Below, one piece after another: positions 1 to 8,525 of a stretch of DNA of 44,391 nucleotides. Source of the DNA: Minwuia sp. (GTDB lineage: Bacteria; Pseudomonadota; Alphaproteobacteria; Minwuiales; Minwuiaceae). A program made the position numbers and the translations under genes. Within the stretch, counting starts at the first letter, position 1. Each line of letters starts with the position of its first letter. The notes below the pieces were generated by a model that made no database searches, had not been told where the DNA came from, and worked only from the letters and a program-made list of their open reading frames with translations. The stretch spans positions 1 to 44,391 of the forward strand of contig JARGNO010000030.1 in the NCBI GenBank assembly GCA_029213165.1, written 5' to 3'.

Positions 1-654
1 GGCATCCATCGGTCCGGTGTGGGCGATGCGACCGTCGTCGATCACCGCCATGTCGCGGCCCAGAGAACGGGCAAAGTTGAAATTCTGCTCCACGAGCAGG
101 ATCGTCGTGCTCTCGGCGATTTCCCGGAACGCCTCGGCCATTGCGTTGATGATGGCGGGGGCGAGGCCCTTGGTGGGTTCATCGATCAGGATCAGGTCAC
201 GGGGTTCGATGATGGCGCGCGCCACGGACAGCATCTGCTTCTGGCCGCCCGCAAGCGACCATGCCTGCTTGGTCCAGAACTGTTCCAGCGCCGGGAACAG
301 GCTGTGGACGCGTTTCAGTCTTGCCGCATCGAATTGTCCCTTGCGGGTCGCGAGTACCATGTTCTCCGCAACGGTCAGACCGCCGAAGATTCCCATGTTC
401 TCGGGTACATAGGCGATGCCCTTGCGAGCAATGTCGGCTGTGTGCATGCCGGTGATATCCTGGCCTCGCAGCCGCACCGACCCGGGGGAGGGACGCCACA
501 GACCCATGATCGACCGCAGGGTCGTGGTCTTGCCAGCACCATTGCGCCCCAGCAGCACGAAGACCCCGCCCTCCGGCACTTCCAGGGTGACGTCGTGCAG
601 GATGGCGTACTGGCCGATGCTGGTCTGCATGGCACAGATCGACAGCAGGCTCAT
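1..654 (-). CDS. livF: Branched-chain amino acid ABC transporter ATPase LivF, 3' end cut by window
   Basis: This is one of the two cytoplasmic ATPases of a LivFGHMK-type importer. The first 218 codons lie in the window and the C-terminus runs off the left edge. Visible motifs are a Walker A GRNGAGKTT near residues 36-44, an ABC signature SLAGGQKQ, a Walker B ending in LIDEPTKGLAP, and the switch-His-region LLVEQN typical of LivF. The ATG overlaps the livG stop by four bases (ATGA on the minus strand, 651-654), so the two are translationally coupled. No adjacent permease gene is seen, so livH and livM may lie beyond the left edge. The substrate need not be an amino acid: in this family amides, urea and aromatic compounds are also carried. 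Confidence 0.93.
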   Translation of the reverse strand, partial: MSLLSICAMQTSIGQYAILHDVTLEVPEGGVFVLLGRNGAGKTTTLRSIMGLWRPSPGSVRLRGQDITGMHTADIARKGIAYVPENMGIFGGLTVAENMVLATRKGQFDAARLKRVHSLFPALEQFWTKQAWSLAGGQKQMLSVARAIIEPRDLILIDEPTKGLAPAIINAMAEAFREIAESTTILLVEQNFNFARSLGRDMAVIDDGRIAHTGPMDA

Positions 655-1415
655 GCTTCCACCCCTGCGGTGCCGAGGTAGACGTCGCGCACGATCTGGC
701 TGTTCATGACCTCTTCCGGCGGCCCGTCGGCCACCAGCACCCCGTTGTGCAGCACGACGATCCTGTCGGCCAGGGCGCGCACCACGTCCATCTTGTGTTC
801 CACCAGCAGCACCGTCTTGGTGGTGTCCTTCTTGATCTCGGCAATCAGGTCCAGAACGTCCGGCGCGTGATCCAGCGACATGCCTGCGGTCGGCTCGTCG
901 AACATGTAGATGTCCGGCTCCATGGCCATCAGCATCGCCACCTCCAGCTTGCGCTGGTCGCCGTGCGGCAGGGTAGCGGCTGGCATGTGGGCAACGGCGC
1001 TGAGACGCGTTGCCTCCAGGTAGTGTTCGGCGCGTGAGATGATGTCTGTGAAGGTCTCGACGGCGCGAAACAGCCGCCAGCCTTGGCCGGACCGGGCCTG
1101 GACCACCAGCCGGATGTTCTCCAGCACCGAAAGCTGCGGAAACAGGTTGGTCAACTGGAACGCGCGACCTATGCCGCGCCGTGCCCGCGCTGACGGGGAC
1201 AGGCGTGTCAGGTCGCGCCCGCCCTTGATCACCTGACCCGCGGAGGCGGAGAGCTGTCCCGACATCAGGTTGAAATAGGTTGTCTTGCCTGCCCCGTTGG
1301 GGCCAACGATCACGGTCAGCTCACCGGGATGAAATGCGCAGGAGACATGATCGACGGCGACATGTCCGCCAAAACGGATCGTCAGGTCCCGCGTGATGAG
1401 AGAGGCTTCGGTCAT
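651..1415 (-). CDS. livG: Branched-chain amino acid ABC transporter ATPase LivG
   Basis: A 254-residue cytoplasmic ATPase that would pair with LivF to drive import. Walker A GPNGAGKTT lies at about residues 38-46, the signature is the LivG variant LPHGDQRKLEVA, and Walker B is in IYMFDEPTAGMS, followed by the LLVEHKMDVV segment typical of LivG. Length fits the family. It lies 84 bases downstream of the binding-protein gene and overlaps livF by four bases, so all three probably form one minus-strand transcript. Confidence 0.93.
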   Translation of the reverse strand: MTEASLITRDLTIRFGGHVAVDHVSCAFHPGELTVIVGPNGAGKTTYFNLMSGQLSASAGQVIKGGRDLTRLSPSARARRGIGRAFQLTNLFPQLSVLENIRLVVQARSGQGWRLFRAVETFTDIISRAEHYLEATRLSAVAHMPAATLPHGDQRKLEVAMLMAMEPDIYMFDEPTAGMSLDHAPDVLDLIAEIKKDTTKTVLLVEHKMDVVRALADRIVVLHNGVLVADGPPEEVMNSQIVRDVYLGTAGVEA

Positions 1416-1499
1416 GTTTTGGTGTTCCGCGATGGCCAGCCGGCCCCGCCCCGAATGAGGCAGGACCGGACAGGCACTTTCGTGTCGGATGATACCGGA

Positions 1500-2711
1500 T
1501 CAGTTGTTCCGGCCGACAGGAATGTTCATCTCGGAGGCCGGGATTTCCCGCACCTTTTCAGGGATGGCCCAGTCGACATTGTCATCCACGCGGATCTTGA
1601 AGTGGGTCATGTTCTGCAATGCCTGATGATCCTCCGGCCGGAAGGTCATCGGACCCTTCGGCGTGTCCCAGGTCATGCCTTCCAGAGCCGTGATCAGCGC
1701 CTCGGTCTCCAGTTCGGTGGCCGTCTCCAGCGCCTTCACCACGGCAATCGCGGCAGCCATGCCACCGGCTGTGAAGAAGTCCGGCGGGCTGCCGAAACGC
1801 TTCTGGTGTTCCGCGACCAGCCAGTTGTTCTCCGGATTGTCATGATTTTCGTAATAGTAGTAGATGGCGCCTTCCATGCCTGGCACCCGCTTGTAGCTGG
1901 GCAGGACATGCAGGATATGACCGCCCGTGGAGATCTCGATGCCATAGCGCTGGGGTTCCAGTGCCTGGATCTTGCCCATCGGGTCGCCGCCACCGGCGAC
2001 GTAGATCAGGATGACCTTCCGGCCTTCCTTGTCCTTCAGTGCATTGAACATGCGCTCCGTCGCTGCGGTGAAGTCAGTGGTCCGCTGAGGCACATATTCT
2101 TCCGTCACGATGGTGGCGCCTGACCCCTTCAGCGCGTCCTTGAAGGCGGCGATGCCGTCCCGACCGAAGGCATAGTCCTCCGCCAGCGTGGCCACGAACA
2201 GGTTGGCATCAGGCTTCAGCGCCAGTGCCTGCGCCTGCATGTCCATCGAGGAGTTGCGGGATGTCTTGAAGACATAGCGGTTGCTGTCTGCGCCGGTCAG
2301 GCTGTCCGCCACGGCAGGTTCGATCAGCAGAATCTTCTCGTATTCCTCGGCGATGGGCAGCAGTCCCTTGGTGACGCCGGATGACGTCGCACCGACCGCC
2401 AGCAATACCTCGTCATCGCCATAGGCTTCGGCCAGTACGGCACGGGCGACGTCGGGCTTGAACTGAGTATCCTTGCGGATGATCTCGATGGGCCGACCAC
2501 GCACCATCATCGTGCCCTTGGTGGCATATTCCAGTCCCAGTTCGAAGCCTGTCTGGGTCTGCTTCGAGAAGACCTCGAACGTGTGGCCCGAAATGCCGTG
2601 GACAAGTGCGATCTTGATCGGATCTGCGGCGCCGGCCACGCCGATGGCGGCGGTGCTGGCGATGACGGCACCGAACAGTGCGGCACCGACGTTGCGAATC
2701 GACGGTTTCAT
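1500..2711 (-). CDS. Periplasmic substrate-binding protein of a Liv-type ABC importer
   Basis: A 403-residue type-I periplasmic binding protein (LivK-like, Peripla_BP_6 family). The start is placed at 2711 because a clear GGGAGGAA ribosome site lies just upstream and the protein then begins MKPSIRN with a classical signal peptide ending near AGA-ADP. The mature protein opens with the family-typical IKIALVHG strand. A further in-frame upstream start at 2750 would add 13 residues ahead of the signal and is unlikely. The gene heads the livG-livF unit and is divergent from a PAS-LuxR regulator. The ligand cannot be read from sequence: candidates are branched-chain amino acids, amides or aromatic acids. 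Confidence 0.9.
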   Translation of the reverse strand: MKPSIRNVGAALFGAVIASTAAIGVAGAADPIKIALVHGISGHTFEVFSKQTQTGFELGLEYATKGTMMVRGRPIEIIRKDTQFKPDVARAVLAEAYGDDEVLLAVGATSSGVTKGLLPIAEEYEKILLIEPAVADSLTGADSNRYVFKTSRNSSMDMQAQALALKPDANLFVATLAEDYAFGRDGIAAFKDALKGSGATIVTEEYVPQRTTDFTAATERMFNALKDKEGRKVILIYVAGGGDPMGKIQALEPQRYGIEISTGGHILHVLPSYKRVPGMEGAIYYYYENHDNPENNWLVAEHQKRFGSPPDFFTAGGMAAAIAVVKALETATELETEALITALEGMTWDTPKGPMTFRPEDHQALQNMTHFKIRVDDNVDWAIPEKVREIPASEMNIPVGRNN

Positions 2712-2814
2712 GGTTCCTCCCAAGTTGGACCGTAGGGCGCGGCGTTGCACCGCTCCATCCAGTCATCTAGTTTTGCACATCCATGATCGCTTTCGCGCGC
2801 AGAGGCACAAGACT

Positions 2815-3420
2815 GTGGAACTACGTACGGAAGATTGCTTCCGGGATGGCGACTTTGCCGAGCTGGCCTATCTGAACGCTCCTGTCGGCCTCGTCGTTAC
2901 CGAGAACCGCGTCATACGCGACTGCAACAACGCATTCGCGAAGATGTTCGGCTATGCCCGTTCCGAACTCAGGGACCGCCTGTTCGCGGTGCTCTACCCC
3001 AGCGAGGCGGAGTTCGTGAACATTCGCGATCGCGGTGTCCCGGCACTGCGGGCATGCAATACCTACTGGGATGAGCGGGTCATGGCACGAAAGGACGGCA
3101 CCCTGTTCTGGTGCCGTGTGCGCGGACATTCCTTCACACCGGATGAGCCGCTGATGCGGGCCGTGTGGAGCTTTTCCGACCTGTCGGAGACCCGGCCCTA
3201 CGTGCCGCTGACCGCGCGGGAGCGGGAGGTGATCTCATTCCTCACCGACGGCATGACCAGCAAGGAGATCGCGCGGGAGATCGGCCTTTCCTACCGCACC
3301 GTCGAGGTCTACCGCGCCCGCATCCTGAAGAAGTTCGGGGCGAGCAACACCAGCGCCCTGTTCGTGTCGCTTGGTGGGGTCAGCAGCGATCACGTGGTGA
3401 CCGACGCCGTCGAGCACTGA
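2815..3420 (+). CDS. PAS domain LuxR-type transcriptional regulator
   Basis: A 201-residue regulator with an N-terminal PAS fold (about residues 16-122; NAPVGLVVTENR, FGYARSELRD and the RKDGTLFWCRV strand are typical) and a C-terminal LuxR/GerE helix-turn-helix (about 131-184; LTAREREVISFL, GLSYRTVEVYRARILKK). There is no receiver domain. The GTG at 2815 is chosen because AGAGG sits 9 bases upstream and the protein then starts just ahead of the PAS domain. An open frame continues upstream but would run into the oppositely oriented binding-protein gene. Its divergent position suggests it controls the ABC importer, perhaps after binding a small ligand in the PAS pocket. That link is inference. 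Confidence 0.83.
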   Translation: MELRTEDCFRDGDFAELAYLNAPVGLVVTENRVIRDCNNAFAKMFGYARSELRDRLFAVLYPSEAEFVNIRDRGVPALRACNTYWDERVMARKDGTLFWCRVRGHSFTPDEPLMRAVWSFSDLSETRPYVPLTAREREVISFLTDGMTSKEIAREIGLSYRTVEVYRARILKKFGASNTSALFVSLGGVSSDHVVTDAVEH

Positions 3421-3456
3421 CCGGCGCGCACCGGGGCAGGGGAAGGCCGCAGAACC

Positions 3457-3747
3457 ATGGGCGACAATGACATGCAGGACTGGACGCCGACGCACCGCCA
3501 CTACAAGGGCGGGCTCTATCGTGTGCTGCATACGGCGCTGCACAGCGAGACGGAGGAGAAGCTGGTGATCTACCAGAGCGCGGACGGGCGCATCTGGGCC
3601 CGGCCCTTCGACATGTTTCACAGCCCCGGTCCTGACGGAAGGGGAAAGCGGTTCGCGCCGATTGAGGGGGATCAGCCGGTTCAGCGCAACCCTGTGACGC
3701 CGACAACTCCGCCGCCCACCCTGCGGGAACATCGCTCTGGCCGGTAG
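3457..3747 (+). CDS. DUF1653 domain protein, copy 1
   Basis: A 96-residue protein whose core (HRHYKGGLYRVLHTALHSET to MFHSP and RFAPIEG) matches the small DUF1653 domain, a short beta-rich domain of unknown biochemical role. A purine-rich GGGGAAGG lies about 10 bases ahead of ATG 3457; an internal ATG at 3472 is also possible. It carries a proline- and threonine-rich tail of about 25 residues that the second copy at 7098 lacks. The two copies share a 71-base identical run and differ at only about five of 67 aligned residues, so this is a recent duplication or converted pair. It ends two bases from the convergent iorA-like gene. Confidence 0.8.
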   Translation: MGDNDMQDWTPTHRHYKGGLYRVLHTALHSETEEKLVIYQSADGRIWARPFDMFHSPGPDGRGKRFAPIEGDQPVQRNPVTPTTPPPTLREHRSGR

Positions 3748-3749
3748 GC

Positions 3750-4211
3750 CTATTGCGTGCGCTCGGTCAGCCGGGCAGCGCGGTGGATGCCCTTGCGGAT
3801 GCGGCTGTAGGTGCCGCAGCGGCAGATGTTGGTCATCGCTGCGTCGATATCGCTGTCGCTCGGCAGCGGGTTTTCGGCCAGCAGGGCTGCGGCGGCCATG
3901 ATCTGGCCGGACTGGCAATAGCCGCATTGCGGCACGTCCAGTTCGGTCCATGCCTGCTGTACCGGGTGGGAATTGTCCGCGGAGAGGCCTTCGATCGTCG
4001 TGATCTCGGCAGTGCCGACATCACTGACCGGCAAGATGCAGGTGCGTGTCGCGACCCCGTCCAGATGCACTGTGCAGGCTCCGCACAGGCCCTGGCCGCA
4101 GCCGAAGCGAGTACCCGCCAGCCCGATGGTTTCGCGCAGGACCCAGAGAAGGGGCGTGTCAGGTTCGACATCCACCTCCATCGTCTGTCCATTCACATTG
4201 AGTGTCAGCAT
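3750..4211 (-). CDS. 2Fe-2S subunit of a molybdenum hydroxylase (IorA-like)
   Basis: A 153-residue electron-transfer subunit of the xanthine dehydrogenase/aldehyde oxidase family, closest in layout to isoquinoline 1-oxidoreductase subunit alpha. It has both expected clusters: a plant-type ferredoxin set C38, C43, C46, C58 and an alpha-helical set C96, C99, C130, C132 (QCGYCQSGQ and [10 protein letters not shown]). It would pass electrons from the molybdenum centre to an unknown acceptor. It lies 13 bases downstream of the large subunit in the same transcript. The substrate is not deducible; N-heteroaromatics and aldehydes are typical of the family. Confidence 0.92.
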   Translation of the reverse strand: MLTLNVNGQTMEVDVEPDTPLLWVLRETIGLAGTRFGCGQGLCGACTVHLDGVATRTCILPVSDVGTAEITTIEGLSADNSHPVQQAWTELDVPQCGYCQSGQIMAAAALLAENPLPSDSDIDAAMTNICRCGTYSRIRKGIHRAARLTERTQ

Positions 4212-4224
4212 GGTGGGGCTCCGG

Positions 4225-6390
4225 TCAGATGCTCAGGCCGTGGCGGGTCAGGGGCAGGGTTCGGATACGGCGCCCGGTGGCGGCGAAGATCGCGTTGGTC
4301 ACCGCGGCGGCAACCGGAGGCGCGCCCGGTTCGCCCAGACCGGTTGGTGGTTCGGCGCTGGGGACGAAATGCACCTCTACGTCCGGGGCCTCGTGCAGGT
4401 GCAGCACCTCGTAGTCATGGAAGTTGCTCTGCTCCACCCGTCCGCCCTGGATGGTGATCTCGCAGCGCAGTGTGTTCTCCAGACCCCATATCACCGCGCC
4501 ATGCACCTGCGATTCAGCGATGGCCGGGTTGACCACGACGCCGCAATCGACGGCGCAGACGATGCGGTGAATCCGCAGTGAGCCGTCCTCGGCGAAGGAG
4601 ATCTCCGCTACCTCGGCGACATAGGTCCCGAACGACCGGTGCACCGCCAGGCCCTGGAACCGGCCCGGCGGCGGCCTGCCCCAGTCCGCCTTCTCCGCCA
4701 CCAGATCGATCACGCCGAGGTAGCGCGGCTCCTCCGCCAGCAGCCTGCGCCGGTAGGCGAGGGGGTCCTGACCTGCCGCGTGGGCGCATTCGTCGATCGC
4801 GGCCTCCTTGCAGAAACCGGAGAAGGAGTGCTGCACGGACCGGTGGGAACCGTTCGGAACTGGAATGTCCATGATCTCGTCTTCGGTCCTCAGCTTGCCC
4901 ACCGCATAGGGGAACGGATTGCTCTGCACGAAGGATGTGCCAAGCCCCGCAAGCATGTTCACATCACCAAGCAGGGCCTGGACTGGCAGCCACGAGAACT
5001 CGGGGAAATTGTCGGCAATCACCTTCTGGAAGGAGGACGGGGAGGCGATTCTGGTATGCCATTCCTCCGGTGTGCCGTCGGCCCCGAGCGCGATCTGGAA
5101 CCGGGCGCGGGTGACGGGGCGATAGAAGTCGTGCTGCATGTCCTCTTCGCGCGTCCAAAGCAGGCGCACGGGCTGGTCCACTTCCTTCGCGACGGTCACG
5201 GCCTGTTTCACGAAGTCACTCTCCAGCCGCCGTCCGAAACCGCCGCCCAGGTGTGTGACATTGACCTCGATCTCCTGCCGCGGCAGGCCCGTGACCTCTG
5301 CGGCTGCCACGGCGGCACCATGCAGGTTCTGCGTCGGAACCCAGAGGCGGCAGGATGTGGGTGTCACTTGCGCCGTGCAGTTCATCGGCTCCAGCGGTTG
5401 ATGCGCCAGGAACGGTGCCTGGTATTCGACGTCGAGACGCTGGGCAGCCTCCGGGAACGGTTCCTTGTCCATCTCCTGCATCGACGCTTCGAGCATCCGG
5501 GTGAACTCTTCCGAGTTCCTGTCCGCGTTGGGTCCATCGTCGAACCGGATGGACAGTGCCTCCAGAGCCTTCAGCGCCCGCCAGTGGCTGTCGGCCACTA
5601 CGGCCATGCCGTCTTCGAGAGCCACGATCTTCCGCACGCCTGGCATTGCCATCGCTGCGGCCTCGTCCCACGACGCCACCTTGCCGCCGAACACGGGTGA
5701 CTGCGCCACGGTCGCGTAGAGCATGCCGGGCAGTTTCACGTCGATGCCGTAAATCGCGCCGCCACTGATCTTCGCGGGTGTATCCAGTCGGGGAACCGGC
5801 CTGCCGATCAGCCTGAACTGGTCCGGCGTCTTCAGCGCCGGGTCATCGGGTGGCGCGAGTTGCGCCGCGGCCTCCGCCAATGCACCGAAACCCAGCGATT
5901 TGCCGGACGGATGGCTGACGATGGAACCGGCAACACTGCATTCACCGGGTTTCACGCCCCATCTCTCGGCTGCGGCCTCGACCAGCATCGCGCGCGCGGC
6001 GGCGCCCAGCTTGCGCAGCTTGACCCAGTGTGAACTGACCGAGTTGCTGCCCCCCGTGACCTGGATGAAGTAACTCGGGTTGTCGAAGGCAGGGTCGTAT
6101 GGGGCAAATGTTGTCTGGATGCGGTTCCAGTCCGCGTCCATCTCTTCCGCCACCAGCATGGTCAGCGCGGTCTGAACCCCCTGACCCATTTCCGTGGAGG
6201 GTACGATGAAGTTGATGCTGCCGTCCGTGTCGATGTGCAGCCGGGCATTGCGGAACCGCTGCTCCTCCCGCGTTGTGGCGAAGGATGCAATGGTGTCAAG
6301 CTCACGACTGCCGCAGCCGATCAGCAGTCCGGCGGACGCGCCGGGGCCCAGTTGCAGGAACCGGCGTCTGCTGAGTTCGGATATGCTCAT
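4225..6390 (-). CDS. Molybdopterin-binding large subunit of aldehyde/xanthine dehydrogenase family (IorB-like)
   Basis: A 721-residue catalytic subunit of an IorB-type molybdenum hydroxylase. It opens with a twin-arginine motif (SRRRFLQ, residues 7-13) followed by a lipobox-like LIGC at 23-26, so it may be exported folded by Tat and possibly lipidated. The substrate-channel segment GGGFGRR and the C-terminal GLGEPG carrying the presumed catalytic glutamate E687 are present. The start is supported by GGAGAG seven bases upstream. The gene order large-small subunit is the reverse of iorA-iorB. It is divergent from a TetR regulator with a palindromic site between them. No molybdenum cofactor insertion gene (XdhC type) is seen nearby. 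Confidence 0.9.
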   Translation of the reverse strand: MSISELSRRRFLQLGPGASAGLLIGCGSRELDTIASFATTREEQRFRNARLHIDTDGSINFIVPSTEMGQGVQTALTMLVAEEMDADWNRIQTTFAPYDPAFDNPSYFIQVTGGSNSVSSHWVKLRKLGAAARAMLVEAAAERWGVKPGECSVAGSIVSHPSGKSLGFGALAEAAAQLAPPDDPALKTPDQFRLIGRPVPRLDTPAKISGGAIYGIDVKLPGMLYATVAQSPVFGGKVASWDEAAAMAMPGVRKIVALEDGMAVVADSHWRALKALEALSIRFDDGPNADRNSEEFTRMLEASMQEMDKEPFPEAAQRLDVEYQAPFLAHQPLEPMNCTAQVTPTSCRLWVPTQNLHGAAVAAAEVTGLPRQEIEVNVTHLGGGFGRRLESDFVKQAVTVAKEVDQPVRLLWTREEDMQHDFYRPVTRARFQIALGADGTPEEWHTRIASPSSFQKVIADNFPEFSWLPVQALLGDVNMLAGLGTSFVQSNPFPYAVGKLRTEDEIMDIPVPNGSHRSVQHSFSGFCKEAAIDECAHAAGQDPLAYRRRLLAEEPRYLGVIDLVAEKADWGRPPPGRFQGLAVHRSFGTYVAEVAEISFAEDGSLRIHRIVCAVDCGVVVNPAIAESQVHGAVIWGLENTLRCEITIQGGRVEQSNFHDYEVLHLHEAPDVEVHFVPSAEPPTGLGEPGAPPVAAAVTNAIFAATGRRIRTLPLTRHGLSI

Positions 6391-6482
6391 GATGGTCTCT
6401 CCGAGCCTTGGATGAGATCGATGCCCGCGTGTCGGAAGCCTGTTCGCAGGGAACGCCCTTCGTCAATTCAATTTGGGCAATA

Positions 6483-6508
6483 TTTACAATTTTCGTCAAA
6501 AATGTAAA
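6483..6508. promoter_or_regulatory. Candidate TetR operator between iorB-like gene and tetR
   Basis: A 26-base inverted repeat with perfect TTTACA/TGTAAA outer arms; 10 of 13 base pairs match about the centre between 6495 and 6496. It ends 9 bases before the tetR start and lies about 93 bases from the divergent iorB-like start, the usual place for a self-regulating TetR operator. Confidence 0.55.
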
Positions 6509-6517
6509 ATCTGATCC

Positions 6518-7093
6518 ATGGATGACATGGAAACCTACGAGAATGTCCTCAGGGTCTTTGCCGGGTACGGTTTCGGCAAGGCATCGATGGGGGAGATTGC
6601 CTCGGCGGCGAACGTTTCACGGCAGACACTCTACAACCGGTTCCGGACCAAGAAGGCCGTGCTGAGCTGGGCTGCGGCGGGCTTCACCGAGGTCTGCATG
6701 GCGCGTGCGGTGGCGCGGCTGGCAGAGCCTGAAACGGATACCGGAACGGCGATGACAGGATGCTTCATGGCATGGATCGGCGACGTGCTGCCCCTGTTGC
6801 GGTCCTCCCCTCACGGGGTGGAAATCCTGGACATGGGGGTGGACACCCAGCGCCGCGAGAACGTGGACCGGGTGGCACGGCTGTCACGGCATCTGGCCGA
6901 TTTCATGCTGGATCGCGGGGTCTGCCGGAACGCTTCGGACGCGGAGGGCCGCGCCTTTCTGCTGATCATGGCGTCGAAGGGCCTGTTGCTGGAAAGCCAG
7001 GACATTGCGACCTTCGGTGCCGGGATGCGACGGGCGGTGCAGGCGGTGCTGCTGCTGGCGCTGCCTGATGAACCGAAAACACGGGAGGGCTGA
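6518..7093 (+). CDS. TetR/AcrR family transcriptional regulator
   Basis: A 191-residue one-component regulator. The N-terminal helix-turn-helix is clear at about residues 20-42 (MGEIASAANVSRQTLYNRF); the C-terminal ligand-binding part is helical and not assignable. The N-terminal helix is short: only about ten residues precede VFAGYGFG. It is divergent from the molybdenum hydroxylase genes and upstream of the second DUF1653 gene, which begins five bases after its stop. It probably represses itself and the iorBA-like pair through the palindrome at 6483-6508; the ligand is unknown. Confidence 0.86.
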   Translation: MDDMETYENVLRVFAGYGFGKASMGEIASAANVSRQTLYNRFRTKKAVLSWAAAGFTEVCMARAVARLAEPETDTGTAMTGCFMAWIGDVLPLLRSSPHGVEILDMGVDTQRRENVDRVARLSRHLADFMLDRGVCRNASDAEGRAFLLIMASKGLLLESQDIATFGAGMRRAVQAVLLLALPDEPKTREG

Positions 7094-7097
7094 GCCG

Positions 7098-7313
7098 ATG
7101 ACCGACTGGACACCGACACACCGCCACTACAAGGGTGGGCTCTATCGTGTGCTGCATACGGCGCTGCACAGCGAGACGGAGGAGAAGCTGGTGATCTACC
7201 AGAGCGCCGACGGCCGCATCTGGGCCCGCCCCTACGACATGTTTCACAGCCCGGACCCGAGCGGGGATGGGAAACGTTTCGCGCCGATTGAGGGGGATCC
7301 GCCTGTCCGTTAG
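7098..7313 (+). CDS. DUF1653 domain protein, copy 2
   Basis: A 71-residue DUF1653 protein, a near-copy of the one at 3457. The ATG at 7098 is chosen because GGGAGGGCT, in the end of the tetR gene, gives a ribosome site and because the reading frame upstream lies inside tetR. It starts four bases after the tetR stop, so translation is probably coupled. Bases 7137-7207 are identical to 3511-3581; outside that run changes are mostly in third codon positions. Unlike copy 1 it stops right after the domain (GDPPVR). Confidence 0.82.
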   Translation: MTDWTPTHRHYKGGLYRVLHTALHSETEEKLVIYQSADGRIWARPYDMFHSPDPSGDGKRFAPIEGDPPVR

Positions 7314-7345
7314 GCTGCCCTGACCGGGGAGAGGGAACAGCCGAC

Positions 7346-8520
7346 ATGTCAGAACAATCCGCAATTGATCATGAAGCCTTCCGGCAGGAAGTACGCGCGT
7401 TCCTGGACGCCAACCTGCCTGCAGATATCCGGGAGGCAACACGGCTGACTGCCAGCATGTTCCCGCACATGCCCACCGCCATCGCCTGGCAGAAGATCCT
7501 GCACCGGCAGGGCTGGGCCGCGCCGCACTGGCCGGTCGAGTTCGGCGGGCCGGGCTGGGACCTGCATCAGCAGATGATCTTCCGTGAGGAGCAGGATCTG
7601 GCAGGTGCCCCGTCGACCATCATGCAGGGGCTGTTCATGTGCGGGCCCGTGCTGATGGGCCACGGCACGAAGGCACAGCAGGAGTATTACCTGCCGCGTC
7701 TGCTGTCGGCGGAGCACATCTGGTGCCAGGGCTACTCGGAGCCTGCCTCCGGTTCGGACCTGGCCAGCCTGAAGATGTCGGCGGTGCCCGACGGCGATGA
7801 CTACATCCTGAACGGCAGCAAGATCTGGACATCGAACGCGCATGAGGCGAGCCACATGTTCCTGCTGGTCCGGACATCGACGGAGGGGCGTCCGCAGCAG
7901 GGCATCACCTTCCTGCTGCTGGAGATGGATTCGCCCGGCATCACGGTGGAACCGATCATCAACCTGAACGGGGTGCAGGAGCAGAACCAGGTCTTCTTCG
8001 ATGACGTGCGGGTGCCCCAGGCCAATCGTGTCGGCGCGGAGAACGACGGCTGGACCGTCGCCAAGTACCTGCTGGAGTTCGAAAGAAGCATGAGCTACGC
8101 CGCGCCGCTGAAGAAGCGGCTGCGCCAGATCCGCCGCTCCGCCGCGGAGGAGTTTGCTGCCGATGGCACCCCCCTGATCGACGACCGTGTGTTCCGGCGC
8201 AAGCTGGCGGAGGCGGAGATCAATGCCCGGGCCTTCATCGCCACGGAGATGGCTCCCCCGGTCCCGCAGCTTCCGTGCTGAAGATCGCCGGGGCGGATGC
8301 GCGCCAGGCACTGGACAAGCTCTGGCTGCAGACCGTTGGCCTGCATGGATTGCCGTTGCAGCCGGAGGCGCTGGTGCCGGGCAGCAATGTCGGCTCCCTG
8401 GTGCCGGATCACGCGCTCACCGCCATGGCGACCTGGCTGGATGACCGCTCCACGACCATCGCGGGCGGCAGTGCGGAGGTGCAGCGCAGCATCGTCGCCA
8501 AGGCCGTGCTGGGGCTCTGA
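7346..8520 (+). pseudogene. Acyl-CoA dehydrogenase (PimC-like large subunit), frameshifted
   Basis: The frame from 7346 gives a good acyl-CoA dehydrogenase N-terminal and middle part (GWAAPHWPVEFGGPGW, the QGYSEPASGSDLASL flavin/substrate loop, NGSKIWTSNAHEA) as far as AFIATEM, then stops at 8281 after a few unrelated residues. The rest of the family sequence (SVLKIAGADARQAL to SAEVQRSIVAKAVLGL) continues in another frame to 8520. The break lies at about 8250-8265. The spacing there is about 8-10 residues shorter than usual, so a short out-of-frame deletion fits better than a one-base slip. Total length implies about 400 codons originally. Either the gene is inactive or the sequence has an error here. 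It precedes a second acyl-CoA dehydrogenase by five bases. Confidence 0.82.
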
Positions 8521-8525
8521 ACGCC

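Noticed and set aside
2473-2814. N-terminal extension of the PAS-LuxR regulator
   Set aside because: The upstream part lies inside the oppositely oriented binding-protein gene and is not PAS-like.
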